Notes under the pieces: model-generated
Told to the model about the DNA's origin: nothing
Databases searched by the model: none
Seen by the model: the letters and a program-made list of their open reading frames with translations, nothing else
From: an uncultured Geobacteraceae bacterium
GTDB taxonomy: Bacteria; Desulfobacterota; Desulfuromonadia; Geobacterales; Pseudopelobacteraceae
Reading direction: 5' to 3'
Length of the DNA stretch: 41,383 nucleotides
NCBI GenBank assembly: GCA_903876875.1
Contig: CAIRBT010000100.1
Span: 1 to 41,383 of the forward strand
Program-made: the position numbers and the translations under genes
Shown: piece by piece, positions 39,249 to 41,383 of the stretch
How positions within the stretch are numbered: position 1 is the first letter of the stretch
How the letters are laid out: each line of letters opens with the position of its first letter

Positions 39249-41000
39249 ATGACATTTCAGTCCATACATACGGTAATTCTTGACTCGATTGATGACCATA
39301 TTGCAGTCATTGATTATCTGGGTATCATCGTATATGTCAATAACGCATGGAAAAACTTCAATGTTGGAATCGGGTTTCCATTAGACTATGACTGGATTGG
39401 CACGGATTATTTCGAATACTGTGACAGTTCAACTGTTGGCAGTGACAAGCTTACTGCCAGAGGTGAATTTGAAATTCGTGAGGTATTAGCTGGTAGGTGT
39501 GATTCATTTGCCTGTGAGTACAAGATAAAACGCAACGATGGAAGTTATACATGGTTTCTTGGTCGGGGCATGGTCATAGAACGGAGCGCTGATGGGGCAC
39601 CGCACCGTATAATAGGCACGCATACCGACATTTCTGAAAGGAAACAGACTGAAGATTTGTTACGCAGGAGTGAAGAGAAACATCGAATGCTGTTCATGGA
39701 TTCACCGGATGCGTATCTGATTCTGATTGACGGTATTTTTGTGGATTGTAATAAGGCTGCCGCCGTTATGCTGCATGGCGAACGCTCCATGATAATAGGT
39801 TATCCCCCTGAAATACTCTCTCCTGATTTCCAACCAGACGGCAAAAAGTCGGCAGAATCGGCAGAAAAAAGAATTACTGAAGCGTTACAGACAGGTAAAA
39901 ATACCTTTGAATGGCTGCACCGACGTCTTGATGGTGAGAATTTTTATGTGGAAGTATCCCTGGCAGCAATTGAACTTGACGGCAAACAGGCGCTATTTGT
40001 TGCGTGGCGTGAAATCACCGGACGAAAGAAGATAGAAGCGGAACTTGAGGCAACACACTCTAAGCTTGAAACTCTCAGCATGACAGATGGCTTGACATGC
40101 ATTGCAAACCGGCGACAATTTGATCACGTTCTCACTCAGGAATATGCTCGCCATATCCGCTCAGGGAAAGAGCTGTCGCTTATCTTATTGGACATTGATT
40201 ACTTCAAGCGGTTCAACGATCATTATGGCCATGTGAGTGGCGACAAGTGTCTGCAACAGATTGCAGGTGTTATTGGTAAAAGTGTTGCTCGCTCTGGTGA
40301 TCTTGCCGCCCGGTATGGCGGTGAAGAGTTTGCCTGTATCCTTCCTGATACTGACCAGCAGGGGGCCCTGTTTATAGCTGAAAAAATTCGCCAAGGTATC
40401 ATTAATCTTGCAATTCCCCACGAGTGGTCTGATATAGCAGGTTGTGTGACAGCCAGTTTGGGCGTTGTTACACTCACCTGCCATAAAGAGGAATCAGCTT
40501 CAGAAATTGTAGTCCGAGCAGATGAACTGCTGTATAAAGCCAAAGATCTTGGACGTAACCGTATAGAGTATAATGATGTTTATGCTGAACAGTTAGACGT
40601 AAATTTTGTACAACTTGTCTGGCAGGAGTCATTTACTCTGGGTAATACATTGATTGATGACCAGCATAAGGCTCTCTTTCTTAATTCAAATCAGCTCTTA
40701 CATGCAATTATTAATTCCAGCACGAAGGATGAAATTTCAAAAATTATTTCTCATTTACTTGATACTATTACGAAACACTTTATTGATGAGGAAAGTATCC
40801 TCGAATCAGTAGGATATCCTCTGCTGATGGAACATTCCATTGAACACGAAAAACTCAAAAATAGGGCTCTTGAACTGGCCGTAGCTTTCAACTCTCAAGA
40901 ACTTCATGTCGGAGACATTTTTGAGTTTCTTGCTTACAACGTTATTAAAAAACATATGCTGGAGTATGATCGTGAGTATTCAGCCTATACGTCTGATTAA
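39249..41000 (+). CDS. PAS-PAS-GGDEF-hemerythrin diguanylate cyclase
   Basis: A 583-residue protein. Two PAS domains (about 1-135 and 140-265) precede a GGDEF domain (about 275-435) with the active motif GGEEF in ARYGGEEFACILPD. An inhibitory I-site RSGD lies exactly five residues upstream of GGEEF. The C-terminal 125 residues are a bacteriohemerythrin: iron ligands are visible in DDQHKALF, KHFIDEES, EHSIEHEKL and KHMLEYD. It should make cyclic di-GMP under the control of oxygen (or NO) bound at the di-iron site and of the PAS signals. The second PAS is related to the first PAS of the proteins at 28888 and 34144. The ATG 39249 has only a weak GGGA site; an in-frame upstream start at 39174 is less likely. 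Confidence 0.9.
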   Translation: MTFQSIHTVILDSIDDHIAVIDYLGIIVYVNNAWKNFNVGIGFPLDYDWIGTDYFEYCDSSTVGSDKLTARGEFEIREVLAGRCDSFACEYKIKRNDGSYTWFLGRGMVIERSADGAPHRIIGTHTDISERKQTEDLLRRSEEKHRMLFMDSPDAYLILIDGIFVDCNKAAAVMLHGERSMIIGYPPEILSPDFQPDGKKSAESAEKRITEALQTGKNTFEWLHRRLDGENFYVEVSLAAIELDGKQALFVAWREITGRKKIEAELEATHSKLETLSMTDGLTCIANRRQFDHVLTQEYARHIRSGKELSLILLDIDYFKRFNDHYGHVSGDKCLQQIAGVIGKSVARSGDLAARYGGEEFACILPDTDQQGALFIAEKIRQGIINLAIPHEWSDIAGCVTASLGVVTLTCHKEESASEIVVRADELLYKAKDLGRNRIEYNDVYAEQLDVNFVQLVWQESFTLGNTLIDDQHKALFLNSNQLLHAIINSSTKDEISKIISHLLDTITKHFIDEESILESVGYPLLMEHSIEHEKLKNRALELAVAFNSQELHVGDIFEFLAYNVIKKHMLEYDREYSAYTSD

Positions 41001-41093
41001 TCGAGCTCTTCAGTTCACTCAGAACGAATTGATGGAAAAAACGAAATTGTAGCAATTTAACGACAGACAACTCTGCGTAACTCATGTACGACA

Positions 41094-41315
41094 ATGATAC
41101 TGAGCGTTCTGACCATAAAAGATTCCGCACATGCACTCAAAGGTGTGTCAGGCAGTGTCGCAGCAGAGCGGGTGTATGAAACAGCAATTATCCTAGAACA
41201 GTATGCTCATGAAGGAGATACAGAGAAAGTTATCGCCACCGTCCAGAGGTTATGTGAAGAATACTATTTGTTCAAAACGACGTATCTCAATATTTGTAGC
41301 ACAAGCTCTCGTTGA
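41094..41315 (+). pseudogene. HPt phosphotransfer domain remnant
   Basis: A 73-codon frame whose translated part contains AHALKGVSGSVAAERVYETA, the active-site helix of an HPt domain (His in HALKG), followed by a second helix (ILEQYAHEGDTEKVIATV). The first helix and anything before it are missing. No ribosome site is seen at the ATG. It probably derives from the 3' end of a hybrid kinase gene like the one at 34144. A functional small HPt cannot be excluded because the histidine is kept. Confidence 0.6.
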
Positions 41316-41348
41316 CTCAGATAATCGAAGCACCTCTCATATCAAAAA

Positions 41349-41383
41349 CCACCACCCCGTCAGGCTGCGCCTGCCACCCCTCC
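41349..41383. repeat. Copy C of the REP/MITE-like repeat, cut by window end
   Basis: The last 35 bases are identical to 23715-23749 of copy A and in the same orientation (CCACCACCCCGTCAGGCTGC then GCCTGCCACCCCTCC). The element must continue beyond the window. Together with copies A and B it brackets the signalling island. Confidence 0.85.

Noticed and set aside
1..41383. tRNA, rRNA, CRISPR arrays, cyclic di-GMP riboswitches
   Set aside because: I looked for T-loop sequences, regularly spaced repeats and GEMM-type motifs in the intergenic parts and saw none; a covariance-model scan would be the decisive test.

Overview
The window looks like a piece of the chromosome of an anaerobic, strongly signalling Gram-negative bacterium. 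The best guess is the Desulfuromonadia/Geobacter-Pelobacter group. This rests on gene style: a lactate permease locus, a fused LutB-LutA protein, HD-GYP and GGDEF-hemerythrin proteins, sigma-54 activators and very large PAS/receiver kinases. There is no rRNA or other taxonomic marker, so the assignment is an inference.

Region 1 (1-6823) is a divergent lactate-oxidation locus. The minus strand carries lldP, glcD and the 5' part of glcF. The plus strand carries lutC and a fused lutB-lutA. The 324-base divergent region holds two sites matching the GntR-type (LldR/PdhR-like) operator pattern TNGTNNNACNA and a good sigma-70-like promoter. Together the genes would import lactate and oxidise it to pyruvate through both flavoprotein/Fe-S (GlcDF) and LUD-type (Lut) routes.

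Region 2 (6824-11482) holds an M16 metalloprotease, a small NrfJ-like lipoprotein, a small membrane/zinc-ribbon protein, class I fructose-1,6-bisphosphatase (useful for gluconeogenesis from lactate), a small acidic protein and a convergent REC-HD-GYP response regulator. Three convincing intrinsic terminators separate these units.

Region 3 (11701-23678) has comEC followed by a tightly packed run: hisS, ruvB, an Hda/DnaA-like ATPase, a J-domain plus leucine-rich-repeat protein, an S1-type RNA-binding protein, znuA, znuC, znuB and a type IA topoisomerase without zinc fingers. Gaps between these nine genes are 0-11 nt or overlaps, so they are probably one transcript.

Region 4 (23679-24178) is non-coding, with an imperfect inverted-repeat (REP/MITE-like) element and an additional half copy. 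A 35-nt stretch of the element recurs unchanged and in the same orientation at the extreme right end of the window.

Region 5 (24179-41383) is a signalling island lying between those repeat copies. It contains a PAS-sensing sigma-54 activator; an RsbR-like stressosome protein behind a very good sigma-54 promoter; an RsbU_N-domain histidine kinase broken by an in-frame TGA; and an array of receiver-containing proteins (nine receiver domains in six genes, two intact hybrid kinases, one HPt). It ends with a 5'-truncated kinase fragment, a PAS-PAS-GGDEF-hemerythrin protein and an HPt remnant. Several modules are clear paralogs of each other, so the array seems to have grown by tandem duplication and domain shuffling with partial decay. 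This island is the most unusual part of the window.
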